Below are positions 57,185 to 64,000 of a DNA stretch of 64,000 nt, in pieces. Source of the DNA: Halalkalibacter okhensis (GTDB lineage Bacteria > Bacillota > Bacilli > Bacillales > Bacillaceae_D). Position 1 is the first letter of the stretch. The number at the start of each line of letters is the position of its first letter. The DNA lies in the NCBI RefSeq assembly GCF_000787375.1, contig NZ_JRJU01000004.1, positions 62,001 to 126,000 on the forward strand, written 5' to 3'. The notes under the pieces were generated by a model, which saw only the letters and a program-made list of their open reading frames with translations, was not told where the DNA came from and searched no databases. The translations under genes and the position numbers were made by a program.

Positions 57185-57751
57185 TTAATTCTCAAGCGGA
57201 AACACCCTTTCCAATTCCCCTGACTCGACATGAAATAAACATCCTAAAACTTCTATATCAGTCCCGTATTCCTTATAAATAGGGTGCTCCATTAATCTTT
57301 CGACTTGTTTTAAAACATTTAGCTTCGTTAATTCATCCAGTGAAACTGGTTCTATCGTCATACTCTTATCAGGTAGACTAGCGCGAACTCTTGAAATCCA
57401 ACCCTGGAGCTCCTGCTCATCGTTCTCTAACCAAGCGGCTTTTACGCCTCCGCAGTCGGTATGACCTTTAATGACAATCTTTTTTACCTTTAAGTGTTTC
57501 AACGCATAATATAGACTAGCCGAAAAACTTTCATCTTCCGTTACCACTTGATTAGCAATATTTCGATGGACAAACATGTGTCCTAAAGGCATTTGCGTAA
57601 TGACAGAAGGACTAACACGCGAATCACTGCAAGACAAGACAAAGAATTCTGGTGTTTGACCTTTTTTTAACTCATCAAAGAATGTTGGGTCTTGTTGTTT
57701 AATCCTTTGTATAAATTCTTCATTTTTCTTTCTTAATTCAAGTTCCTCCAT
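57185..57751 (-). CDS. Beta-class carbonic anhydrase
   Basis: A 188-residue enzyme interconverting CO2 and bicarbonate. Zinc ligands Cys41, His97 and Cys100 with the Asp43/Arg45 dyad (CSDSR; GHTDCGG) are intact. The ATG at 57751 follows GGAGAGGAG. It starts 16 nt after the SulP gene stop, so the two are co-transcribed. Pairing with SulP suggests bicarbonate supply. Confidence 0.94.
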   Translation of the reverse strand: MEELELRKKNEEFIQRIKQQDPTFFDELKKGQTPEFFVLSCSDSRVSPSVITQMPLGHMFVHRNIANQVVTEDESFSASLYYALKHLKVKKIVIKGHTDCGGVKAAWLENDEQELQGWISRVRASLPDKSMTIEPVSLDELTKLNVLKQVERLMEHPIYKEYGTDIEVLGCLFHVESGELERVFPLEN

Positions 57752-57767
57752 CTTTGCTCCTCTCCTT

Positions 57768-59432
57768 CTATTTGTTAATAGCTTTAAGCGCGTGCTCAAC
57801 CGATAAATGCCTTAAATTTTCCCCATATTTTTTATCCCAGTTCGCTTTCTTCAGTAAATCCATCACAGGACCTTTAATTCCCGCAAAATGAAATGCAATA
57901 TCCCCTTTTCTACATGACTCCATTATTTCTTCTAATGAATGTATCGCTACAGCGTCTATGGAGTTCACACCTGAAAAATCTAAAATAATCCACTTCGTCT
58001 CAGGCTTTTCTCCTACACGCTCACATAGTTTATCTTCTAAAAAGGTCATATTCGCAAAGTATAATGAAGCATCGACACGGAAAATCATAACTTCTGGGTC
58101 TACTTTTGCTTCTGGGTAGCGTTTAATATTTCGGAACACCTTTTCTTCTTGTAAATACCCTAACTCTGCGACATGAGGATACGCACTCCGAACGATGAAA
58201 ACAAGTAAGGAAAATACTACTCCAATTAATATCCCTTGCTCAATCCCAATTGTTAGCGTAGCAATAAAAGTAATTACCCACGTCCAACCGTCCACACTTT
58301 TGATTTTAAACAAATGTTTTGCTTCTTTCACATCGATTAGACTGTATACAGCAACCATAATGATCGCAGCTAACACTGCATTAGGAAGATAGTAAAAGAA
58401 ACCAGTGAAAAATAATAAGGTTAGGATAATAAGAATAGCCGTAATTATTGTCGCAAGTGGTGTCTTTGCCCCAGATTGATAGTTCACAGCTGAACGGGAA
58501 AATCCTCCTGTTACAGGATATCCTGCAAAGAAAGAACCACCAATATTAGCAAGCCCTAACCCTACTAGCTCCTTATTTGGAACTACTTTATATTTTTCTT
58601 TAGCCGCTATTGCCTTTGCCATCGCAATCGATTCCATAAAACCGATAAAAGAGATGGCAAGTGCGATAGGAAGAAGTGCCATAACAGCATCTAGTGTAAA
58701 TACAGGAAGCGATAATGACGGCAGACCTTTTGGTACTTCACCAACAATTTTCACTCCTGCTTGTTGCAGCTGTAAGAAGTAGATTGTACTAATGCTTAGG
58801 ACGATGACCACAAGCGGACCTGGAATTTTAGGTACAAACTTTCTTAATCCAATCAATATGAGAATACTAACCAATCCAATGGTTAATGTTATCGGATTTA
58901 TTTCAGAAACCCTGCTTATCGACTCAAATAAAATCTTAAATACATCTTTATCTGCTTCTAGTTTCACTCCTAGTAAATGCTTCAACTGACTTAATCCAAT
59001 AATGATAGCTGCTGCTGAAGTAAAACCACTAATTACAGCATGAGATAAGAAGTTTACTAAGAAACCAAGTCTAAGCACTCCCATTAGAAACTGAATCATA
59101 CCTATCATAAGCATTAAAAGTAACACTAACGAGATATATTCATCTGTTCCAGGTTCTGCAATCGTAGATACCCCTGCTAGTACTAATAATGACACCATCG
59201 CAACGGGACCAACCGCTAATTGTCTCGACGTTCCAAATAATGCATAGATAAGAAGTGGAATAGTAGAAGCGTACAACCCAATAACCGGTGGTAATCCAGC
59301 TAACATTGCATATGCCATCCCTTGTGGAATAAGCATAATCGCAACGATTAACCCCGCTGACATATCTCCGCTTAAATCCGACCGTTTATAATTTGGCATC
59401 CATTCCAATGCCGGAATTAACTTTTTAAACAT
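57768..59432 (-). CDS. SulP-family anion transporter with STAS domain
   Basis: A 554-residue transporter: a ~10-14-helix membrane domain (SAGLIVAIMLIPQGMAYAML; GGSFFAGYPVTGGFSRSAVN) and a cytosolic STAS domain (~430-550; WIILDFSGVNSIDAVAIHSL). SulP carriers move sulfate, sulfite-like anions or bicarbonate. Linked carbonic anhydrase favours bicarbonate, while the sulfur neighbourhood and a partial CstR-like site favour sulfur anions. Confidence 0.93.
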   Translation of the reverse strand: MFKKLIPALEWMPNYKRSDLSGDMSAGLIVAIMLIPQGMAYAMLAGLPPVIGLYASTIPLLIYALFGTSRQLAVGPVAMVSLLVLAGVSTIAEPGTDEYISLVLLLMLMIGMIQFLMGVLRLGFLVNFLSHAVISGFTSAAAIIIGLSQLKHLLGVKLEADKDVFKILFESISRVSEINPITLTIGLVSILILIGLRKFVPKIPGPLVVIVLSISTIYFLQLQQAGVKIVGEVPKGLPSLSLPVFTLDAVMALLPIALAISFIGFMESIAMAKAIAAKEKYKVVPNKELVGLGLANIGGSFFAGYPVTGGFSRSAVNYQSGAKTPLATIITAILIILTLLFFTGFFYYLPNAVLAAIIMVAVYSLIDVKEAKHLFKIKSVDGWTWVITFIATLTIGIEQGILIGVVFSLLVFIVRSAYPHVAELGYLQEEKVFRNIKRYPEAKVDPEVMIFRVDASLYFANMTFLEDKLCERVGEKPETKWIILDFSGVNSIDAVAIHSLEEIMESCRKGDIAFHFAGIKGPVMDLLKKANWDKKYGENLRHLSVEHALKAINK

Positions 59433-59462
59433 AAGGTTCCTTCCTCTCTTTAAATTTATTAT

Positions 59463-59485
59463 ATACCTATACCCCTACACCTATT
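59463..59485. promoter_or_regulatory. Partial CstR-like site upstream of SulP
   Basis: TATACCTATACCCCTACACC contains a TATACCCC half-site and direct ATACC repeats but no good inverted arm. About 30 nt before the SulP start. Confidence 0.35.
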
Positions 59486-59603
59486 TTAGGTTTATTGAGC
59501 TAAGTTGTCAATCATTTAAATTTTATGTATAGATTAGACCTAAGAGGAGATACCTGTTAAAGACAACTAGAGGCATTTAACAATGTCCTTACTTTGTTTA
59601 AAA

Positions 59604-59635
59604 TCCTACTATGAAGAGTAATCCTCATAGTAGGA
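59604..59635. terminator. Terminator of the second sulfur module
   Basis: TCCTACTATGA (59604-59614) and TCATAGTAGGA (59625-59635) with a 10-nt loop, just after tusA copy 3. Confidence 0.75.
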
Positions 59636-59641
59636 CGAGGG

Positions 59642-59869
59642 TTAAGACTTTTTAATATAAAAAGTGAACACACCATTTTCTTCTTTATCACTTAATAAAT
59701 CATGACCACCCGAACTTGCCCAAGCAACAAGGTCGTTTTTAGCTCCCTTATCGGTAGCCTGTATTTCCAACACTTCTCCAGACTGTAACTCATCCATTGC
59801 CTTTTTCGTCTTCACAATCGGCATTGGGCATGCAAGACCTTTTGCATCTAAAACTTTCGTCACTTCCAT
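59642..59869 (-). CDS. tusA: TusA-family sulfur carrier (copy 3)
   Basis: A 75-residue TusA with Cys14 (GLACPMPIVKTKKA), more diverged from copies 1 and 2 than they are from each other. AAGGAGG precedes the ATG; 14 nt after the MBL-rhodanese gene. Closes the second module as copy 1 closes the first. Confidence 0.93.
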   Translation of the reverse strand: MEVTKVLDAKGLACPMPIVKTKKAMDELQSGEVLEIQATDKGAKNDLVAWASSGGHDLLSDKEENGVFTFYIKKS

Positions 59870-59883
59870 CTTGTCATTCCTCC

Positions 59884-61020
59884 TTAACGTACTGCACAGC
59901 GATTTGGTCCAATTTCCATTTCACGTTGTGCCTCCAAATCTGGATTAATCTTACCCATATTCGTCTCTCGAATTTCCTGGTAAGCATTTGGTTGTGGCGG
60001 TAAATTTTCTGAAACGGTTTTTCTAAACTCATTTTCATCATGGATGTTCAACCCATGATTCTCTTTATACAACTTACCTAACTCGTGAGAGATACTTCCA
60101 TCTTTGTTCATTTCATTAATTCCCATGTAGTGGGCAGGTAGGACAATCAGATTATCTGCTAATTGTTTGTAACGGTCATATAGGGTTTGTCTAAGGTCTG
60201 CCACCCAGTCTTCAGCTTTTCCAGCTAAATCAGGACGACCAATTGAATCGATAAATAAGATGTCACCAGTTAAAAGATATTGATCATCGACAATAAAGGA
60301 CGTACTCCCTATCGTATGTCCAGGCGAATAAATAGCTTTGATTATCACTTTCCCAACCTTGATCTCATTTCCATCTTCGAGCTTCGTATATGAATACGTT
60401 ACTTCTTCAGCATCCTTTGGTGGTAAATGATACTCAGCACCTACCTTTTCAGCTAAAGTTCGTCCACCGGAAATATGATCAGCATGAAGGTGCGTATCTA
60501 GTAGGTGAGTTAGCTTCAAGTTATGTTCACTAATAAATTGTTCATAAGGTTCAATCATACGTGCTGCATCAATGATAGCTGCTTCTCCATTTGATTCAAC
60601 TAAATAGGATAAGCACCCTTTACCAATTCGAACAAATTGATAAATAGTACCGCCACCTGTTAAATCACCTATTTTAATGGGCTCTAGATGTTCACTCCAA
60701 GCTTTCATTCCGCCTTCAATAGAATAAACATTGTTGTACCCCGCATCTGAAATTTGTTCAGCGACAAATTCAGACGAACCTCCTTTTGCACAAATAACAT
60801 AGATCGGCTGATCTTTAGGCAGTTGATCCATAATAGGATCAAGACTGTCAATTAAATCAAAGTAAGGCTTGTTAATGATATGGACGTTTTCCCCTTCAAT
60901 TTTCCAATCGTCAAAATCACCTGTGTTTCTTACGTCTAAAATAAAAATTTGATCGCCATTAAGAATCTTTTTTGTTAACTCTTTAACATTGATTCCTTTA
61001 ATCGCCGTTGTTGTCGTCAT
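59884..61020 (-). CDS. Rhodanese-metallo-beta-lactamase fusion (copy 2)
   Basis: A 378-residue paralogue of the gene at 51046. Rhodanese Cys78 (VICAKGGSS); metal site [11 protein letters not shown] (His177, His179, Asp181, His182); [11 protein letters not shown]-like and [11 protein letters not shown] motifs; ends PNRCAVR. Same predicted persulfide-to-sulfite dioxygenase role. ATAGGAGGGG precedes the ATG. No palindromic operator was found directly upstream, unlike copy 1. Confidence 0.9.
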   Translation of the reverse strand: MTTTTAIKGINVKELTKKILNGDQIFILDVRNTGDFDDWKIEGENVHIINKPYFDLIDSLDPIMDQLPKDQPIYVICAKGGSSEFVAEQISDAGYNNVYSIEGGMKAWSEHLEPIKIGDLTGGGTIYQFVRIGKGCLSYLVESNGEAAIIDAARMIEPYEQFISEHNLKLTHLLDTHLHADHISGGRTLAEKVGAEYHLPPKDAEEVTYSYTKLEDGNEIKVGKVIIKAIYSPGHTIGSTSFIVDDQYLLTGDILFIDSIGRPDLAGKAEDWVADLRQTLYDRYKQLADNLIVLPAHYMGINEMNKDGSISHELGKLYKENHGLNIHDENEFRKTVSENLPPQPNAYQEIRETNMGKINPDLEAQREMEIGPNRCAVR

Positions 61021-61044
61021 GGTTTCCCCTCCTATAGTTCTTTA

Positions 61045-61434
61045 TTAAAATGTCAGGGTCACGTCTGCGTCTTTTGCATACGTCAAAAATGTCACGGCAC
61101 CACCAACATCAATTCCCTCAATAAAGTGTTCCTTCTCTAAACTCATGACATCCATTGTCATTTGACAAGCAATCATTTTTACACCCATTTCTGTTGCCAT
61201 CGAAACAAGTTCATCAACTGGTGGGACATTGTTCTTCTTAAAGCCTTCTTGGAAATGTTCTGTTCCTGCAGGCATTGGAAGGTTTTTATGTGCCTCTTTA
61301 TGAATTAAGTTTAATCCTTCAAAAGTGAAAAATATTTCAACTTCAGCATCTGTAGCAGCGGCTGCTGTTGCAATATTAAAAACTTTGTAAGCATCAAACA
61401 TTCCACCATTTGCAGCGATAATTGCAATTTTCAA
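61045..61434 (-). CDS. DsrE-family sulfurtransferase (copy 2)
   Basis: A 129-residue paralogue of the protein at 52217, conserved Cys90 in KMIACQMTMDVM. TTG start with GGGAGAG upstream. Lies between TusA-rhodanese and MBL-rhodanese genes, with the glutaredoxin of module 1 missing. Confidence 0.9.
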   Translation of the reverse strand: MKIAIIAANGGMFDAYKVFNIATAAAATDAEVEIFFTFEGLNLIHKEAHKNLPMPAGTEHFQEGFKKNNVPPVDELVSMATEMGVKMIACQMTMDVMSLEKEHFIEGIDVGGAVTFLTYAKDADVTLTF

Positions 61435-61452
61435 TGATACTCTCTCCCTTTT

Positions 61453-62025
61453 TTAATGAAGTTTATTTGTTGGACCCGTCCATTCTTTCATACCAGGTAC
61501 CACATTTCTCACATGATTGAATCCTTTTTCAGCAAGCTTTTGTGCTGCGAAATCACTTCTGCTACCTGTGCGACACACGACATGAATCTCACCACTTTTA
61601 TCTAATTCTTCAAAACGTTCTTCAAGCTCTCCTAACGGAATATGAACAGCACCCGGAATATGCCCAAAAGTGTATTCTGCAGATTCTCTAACATCTAAAA
61701 TGGTGACTTTTTCATCACCTTCGATTTTTTTAGAAAGTTCATCAAGCGTTACAACATGAGGATGTTTAGTTTCCATTTTCTCTTCTTCAGAGCTTGCTTT
61801 TCTAAGATAATGCTTTAGGGTATCTCCCTCTTCAAGTGTACCAAGGTATTGATTCCCCGTACTTGCTGCCCATGCTTTTATATCAGCGGTTGAACCTTTA
61901 TCAGTCGCTTGTACTTCCATGACTTGACCAGGTTCAAGCGTATTCATTTCCTTTTTTGTTTTAACAATTGGCATTGGACATGCAAGGCCTTTTGCATCTA
62001 GCGTTTTATTTACTGTTACTTCCAC
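61453..62025 (-). CDS. TusA-rhodanese fusion (copy 2)
   Basis: A 190-residue paralogue of the YrkF-like protein at 52875: TusA Cys16 (GLACPMPIV), charged linker ending KHPHVV, rhodanese Cys151 (VVCRTGSRS). The GTG at 62025 is preferred for spacing from GGGAGG; a GTG at 62034 overlaps that site. Confidence 0.92.
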   Translation of the reverse strand: MEVTVNKTLDAKGLACPMPIVKTKKEMNTLEPGQVMEVQATDKGSTADIKAWAASTGNQYLGTLEEGDTLKHYLRKASSEEEKMETKHPHVVTLDELSKKIEGDEKVTILDVRESAEYTFGHIPGAVHIPLGELEERFEELDKSGEIHVVCRTGSRSDFAAQKLAEKGFNHVRNVVPGMKEWTGPTNKLH

Positions 62026-62047
62026 TTTATTCACCTCCCTAACATGA

Positions 62048-62368
62048 TTATTTTCTATCTAAATCACCTTTCCAATCCAACATTCCACCTGCCATATTTT
62101 TCACCTTATATCCTTTGCTTTTCAGAAATTCAGCAGCTCTTCCACTTCTGGCACTGGAGCGGCAAACCAGGATATGTTCTTTGTTTTGGTCAATTTCACC
62201 AAGTCGATCCTCAAGCTCTCCAAGTGGGATATGGTGAATGCCAGGAATGGCTCCTTCTGCTACTTCTTCATGTTCACGAACGTCGATGATGCTATCCCGC
62301 TTGCCTTCATTTATGCGATGTGATACTTCGGTTGGTGTAATTTCTTCAATCAGTGTATTTGTTGACAT
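62048..62368 (-). CDS. Single-domain rhodanese (copy 2)
   Basis: A 106-residue rhodanese, Cys69 in LVCRSSARSG (the second loop glycine is serine here), ending NMAGGMLDWKG. GAGGGGGAA precedes the ATG. First gene of the second module. Counterpart of 53505-53789. Confidence 0.92.
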   Translation of the reverse strand: MSTNTLIEEITPTEVSHRINEGKRDSIIDVREHEEVAEGAIPGIHHIPLGELEDRLGEIDQNKEHILVCRSSARSGRAAEFLKSKGYKVKNMAGGMLDWKGDLDRK

Positions 62369-62484
62369 TTTGTATATTTCCCCCTCTAAATGCAGATAAA
62401 AAAAGAGTGGTACATAGTTATCATTTCAAAAAAATACATTTTTACTTCTTCAGTTTCAAAAAGCACTTTGCTAAATTCAGTTCA

Positions 62485-62805
62485 GTGAACGAAAAGATTG
62501 CACTAGAAACACAGCATAGTATTGAAAGATATCATTATGAGAACAAGGAAGATATAATGAGGCGACTTGATGCACTTGATCAAGAATGAGATACGGAACG
62601 AGTTTTAGAAGCTTCAGCAGCGTTTTTCGTTCGCCTTGGAACCTTTCTAGGGTTTACGAGCAACAGAAGGTGGCATTTATTTTCAGGGGAGATTAGTTAT
62701 TTTTTACTGCGACACTCTGTGCAGGGTTGGTGTCCTCCATTACCATTAATTAGAAGGTTGGGTATTAGGACTGCTAATGAGATAATGAGGAACGTAATTC
62801 GTTAA
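62485..62805 (+). pseudogene. Small membrane protein gene (YgaP-membrane-domain-like) interrupted by TGA
   Basis: One continuous 106-sense-codon frame apart from TGA at 62587-62589, reading MRRLDALDQE-(TGA)-DTERVLEASAAFF..., then RHSVQGWCPPLPLIRRLGIRT. Family members carry tryptophan at the TGA (E-W-D-ERVLE), so this is a TGG-to-TGA change and not a selenocysteine site. The GTG at 62485 has no ribosome binding site, suggesting 5' loss as well. Such proteins (DUF2892-like) often accompany rhodanese genes. Confidence 0.72.
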
Positions 62806-62832
62806 AATCTCTTTTACAAATTAAATAATTAG

Positions 62833-62862
62833 AAAAGACCTCAAACAATGTTTAAGGTCTTT
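62833..62862. terminator. Probable bidirectional terminator
   Basis: AAAAGACCT and AGGTCTTT arms separated by 13 nt, between the interrupted membrane-protein gene and the convergent thioredoxin-like gene. Confidence 0.55.
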
Positions 62863-62889
62863 ACGATAAAGTAGAAACTATTATGTTTT

Positions 62890-63525
62890 TTATAATCTTT
62901 TTAGAACCAGTTCAACTTTTTTAGTGCCGTATGAGTGTAATGTTTGTTGTAGACACCTTTTCATCTTGTACGCGGTCCCTTCTGAAATTGTTTTTTCTTC
63001 ATGGTTAATATAAACTCGTGCTAAATCTTCTTCAAACGAAACTAATTCTAAAGTAGTACTATCTGGAAACGGGTTAATTAATGGTTGTAAATCAGCTTCT
63101 AATAATAAATTGATTGCTGTGATACGAGGGGTTTTCACTGATGTTGGATTAGTAAAATCTATGTCTACCGCTTCAAGTGCGTCACCATTGAGTAAATAGA
63201 TAGTGTAAGTTTCTACACTCTTCTCTCTTTTGGCTCCGCTTGGTAAGGTTGTATAGGTTTTTTTAGTTTTAATGAGTTGTATTACCTCGTCTGTTTCCAT
63301 AAATCCCTCAACCCGATTAACTTCTTTTCTATTTTTATCTCGAAACAACGTAGTAGGATTATTACTAATCCGTGCCTCATTCGTTAACTCAGGTTCTTGA
63401 TCAATAAACACAATCGAAAATGTTTGCTCAGGTAACAAGGTAGTAACCTCTTCCAAAACATGCCTCATCGTTCTACCTAAGGGACAAGCTGACATCGTAA
63501 ATAGAGTGAGATTAGTCACTTTCAT
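62890..63525 (-). CDS. Thioredoxin-like / GerMN-like two-domain protein
   Basis: A 211-residue protein without signal peptide. N-terminal thioredoxin-like fold with a CPLG motif (Cys14 in FTMSACPLGRTM) and FSIVFIDQEPEL. C-terminal ~85 residues (RITAINLLLEADLQPLINPF; LARVYINHEEKTISEGTAY) resemble a GerMN-type domain. The ATG at 63525 fits GAGGAG; a GTG at 63534 overlaps the previous gene. The combination is unusual. Translationally coupled to the nucleotidase gene. Confidence 0.7.
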   Translation of the reverse strand: MKVTNLTLFTMSACPLGRTMRHVLEEVTTLLPEQTFSIVFIDQEPELTNEARISNNPTTLFRDKNRKEVNRVEGFMETDEVIQLIKTKKTYTTLPSGAKREKSVETYTIYLLNGDALEAVDIDFTNPTSVKTPRITAINLLLEADLQPLINPFPDSTTLELVSFEEDLARVYINHEEKTISEGTAYKMKRCLQQTLHSYGTKKVELVLKRL

Positions 63526-63530
63526 CGGTT

Positions 63531-64000
63531 TCACTCCTCAATATTACTATTCTCTAATGGAAAACACCTCTTTTGAAATTTCTGGGAATCTGGTATACGT
63601 AATGGTTTACTCCACCCTTCTTCATATACAGGTAATGCCGGATTACTATGCATCCAGTCGATCACCATCTCAATATCTGTTTGTTCCCATTTACACACAT
63701 TCTGTCCTTTTTTTAAAGATGAGTACTTATGGCCACCTTCAAACATCAACTGGTTCAAAACAACTTTATAGAATTGATCAAGGGAGATTGGTTGATTATT
63801 CACTCTTACATTTAGAACTAAGTTTTTCAACTTAGAGGAATATTGATAAACAAAAGCAAGTCCTGTTACTTGAATAAGTCCACCAACTCGTTCTTCTACA
63901 TCTGGATGAATTTGGTTTAAAATACTTTGTTCTAAAGCTGCTACAATATCTCTACCTTTTAATTGTACGGTATAAATAGATGAACGATGAGGTAGCAAGT
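63531..64000 (-). CDS. 5'-nucleotidase-family protein, C-terminal part (N-terminus off window)
   Basis: At least 156 residues of a C-terminal 5-nucleotidase domain: LPHRSSIYTVQLKGRDIVAALEQSI, a GGLIQVTGLAFVYQY strand and NLVLNVRVNNQPISLDQFYKVVLNQL. The metal-binding N-terminal domain lies beyond the right edge. Paralogue in type of YunD. SoxB thiosulfohydrolases belong to this superfamily, so a sulfur-related role is conceivable, but the diagnostic part is not visible. Confidence 0.8.
   Translation of the reverse strand, partial: LLPHRSSIYTVQLKGRDIVAALEQSILNQIHPDVEERVGGLIQVTGLAFVYQYSSKLKNLVLNVRVNNQPISLDQFYKVVLNQLMFEGGHKYSSLKKGQNVCKWEQTDIEMVIDWMHSNPALPVYEEGWSKPLRIPDSQKFQKRCFPLENSNIEE

Noticed and set aside
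62587-62589. Second in-frame TGA as a selenocysteine codon
   Set aside because: The family has tryptophan, not cysteine, at this position, and no suitable hairpin follows.

Overview
The window looks like chromosome from a spore-forming, aerobic member of the Bacillaceae, probably of the alkaliphilic/halotolerant Alkalihalobacillus type. The evidence is low-G+C DNA, strong AAAGGAGG-type ribosome binding sites, frequent TTG/GTG starts, CotF-like spore coat genes, and blocks in the same order as in Bacillus subtilis: yunC-D-E-F, ywmB, suf, and yusG-gcvH-yusI-fadE-fadA-fadN-yusN. The genus is an inference. No rRNA, tRNA or CRISPR array was seen.

Layout. 1-9 kb: a PstS-like protein cut by the left edge, a MITE-like palindrome, an NhaC-family transporter behind a lysine riboswitch, dihydrofolate reductase, an Fbp_A-like small protein, galE, a drug/metabolite exporter divergent from its likely XRE-cupin regulator, and an IS4 remnant. 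9-22 kb: small membrane or helical proteins, thyA, a TAXI-type TRAP transporter operon, an HD-GYP protein, and yunCDEF with structured repeats at the 3' ends of yunC and yunF. 22-39 kb: ywmB, sufCDSUB, an AhpD-like protein, an MFS transporter, a 40-aa membrane peptide behind a c-di-GMP-I riboswitch, yusG/gcvH/yusI, and the fadNAE operon under a FadR box. 39-46 kb: coat genes, an M48 protease, a lipoprotein, a two-component system, and VanZ.

46-64 kb is an AT-rich island for persulfide/sulfane-sulfur handling. It encodes ten rhodanese domains, six TusA domains, three DsrE-family proteins, two metallo-beta-lactamase (persulfide dioxygenase-like)/rhodanese fusions, a CoA-disulfide reductase-rhodanese-TusA triple fusion, a glutaredoxin, DUF202 and DUF302 proteins, carbonic anhydrase, a SulP transporter, and a CstR-type repressor with Cys31 and Cys60. 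The core module (rhodanese, TusA-rhodanese, DsrE, MBL-rhodanese, TusA) occurs twice. Several copies of a TATACCC-N4-GGGTATA palindrome precede the first module, the cstR operon and the reductase, and define a likely CstR regulon; the second module has no evident copy. The B. subtilis yrk genes are the closest familiar comparison.

The most notable single gene is a 94-codon HesB/IscA-like reading frame at 50344-50628. It carries an in-frame TGA where the family expects cysteine, and a hairpin that fits the bacterial SECIS layout begins 18 nt downstream. This is a candidate selenoprotein next to tusA. Two neighbouring genes are broken in other ways: a ferritin-like/cupin gene by a +1 frameshift, and a small membrane-protein gene by TGA at a tryptophan position. 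Local decay or sequence error must therefore be weighed against selenocysteine.
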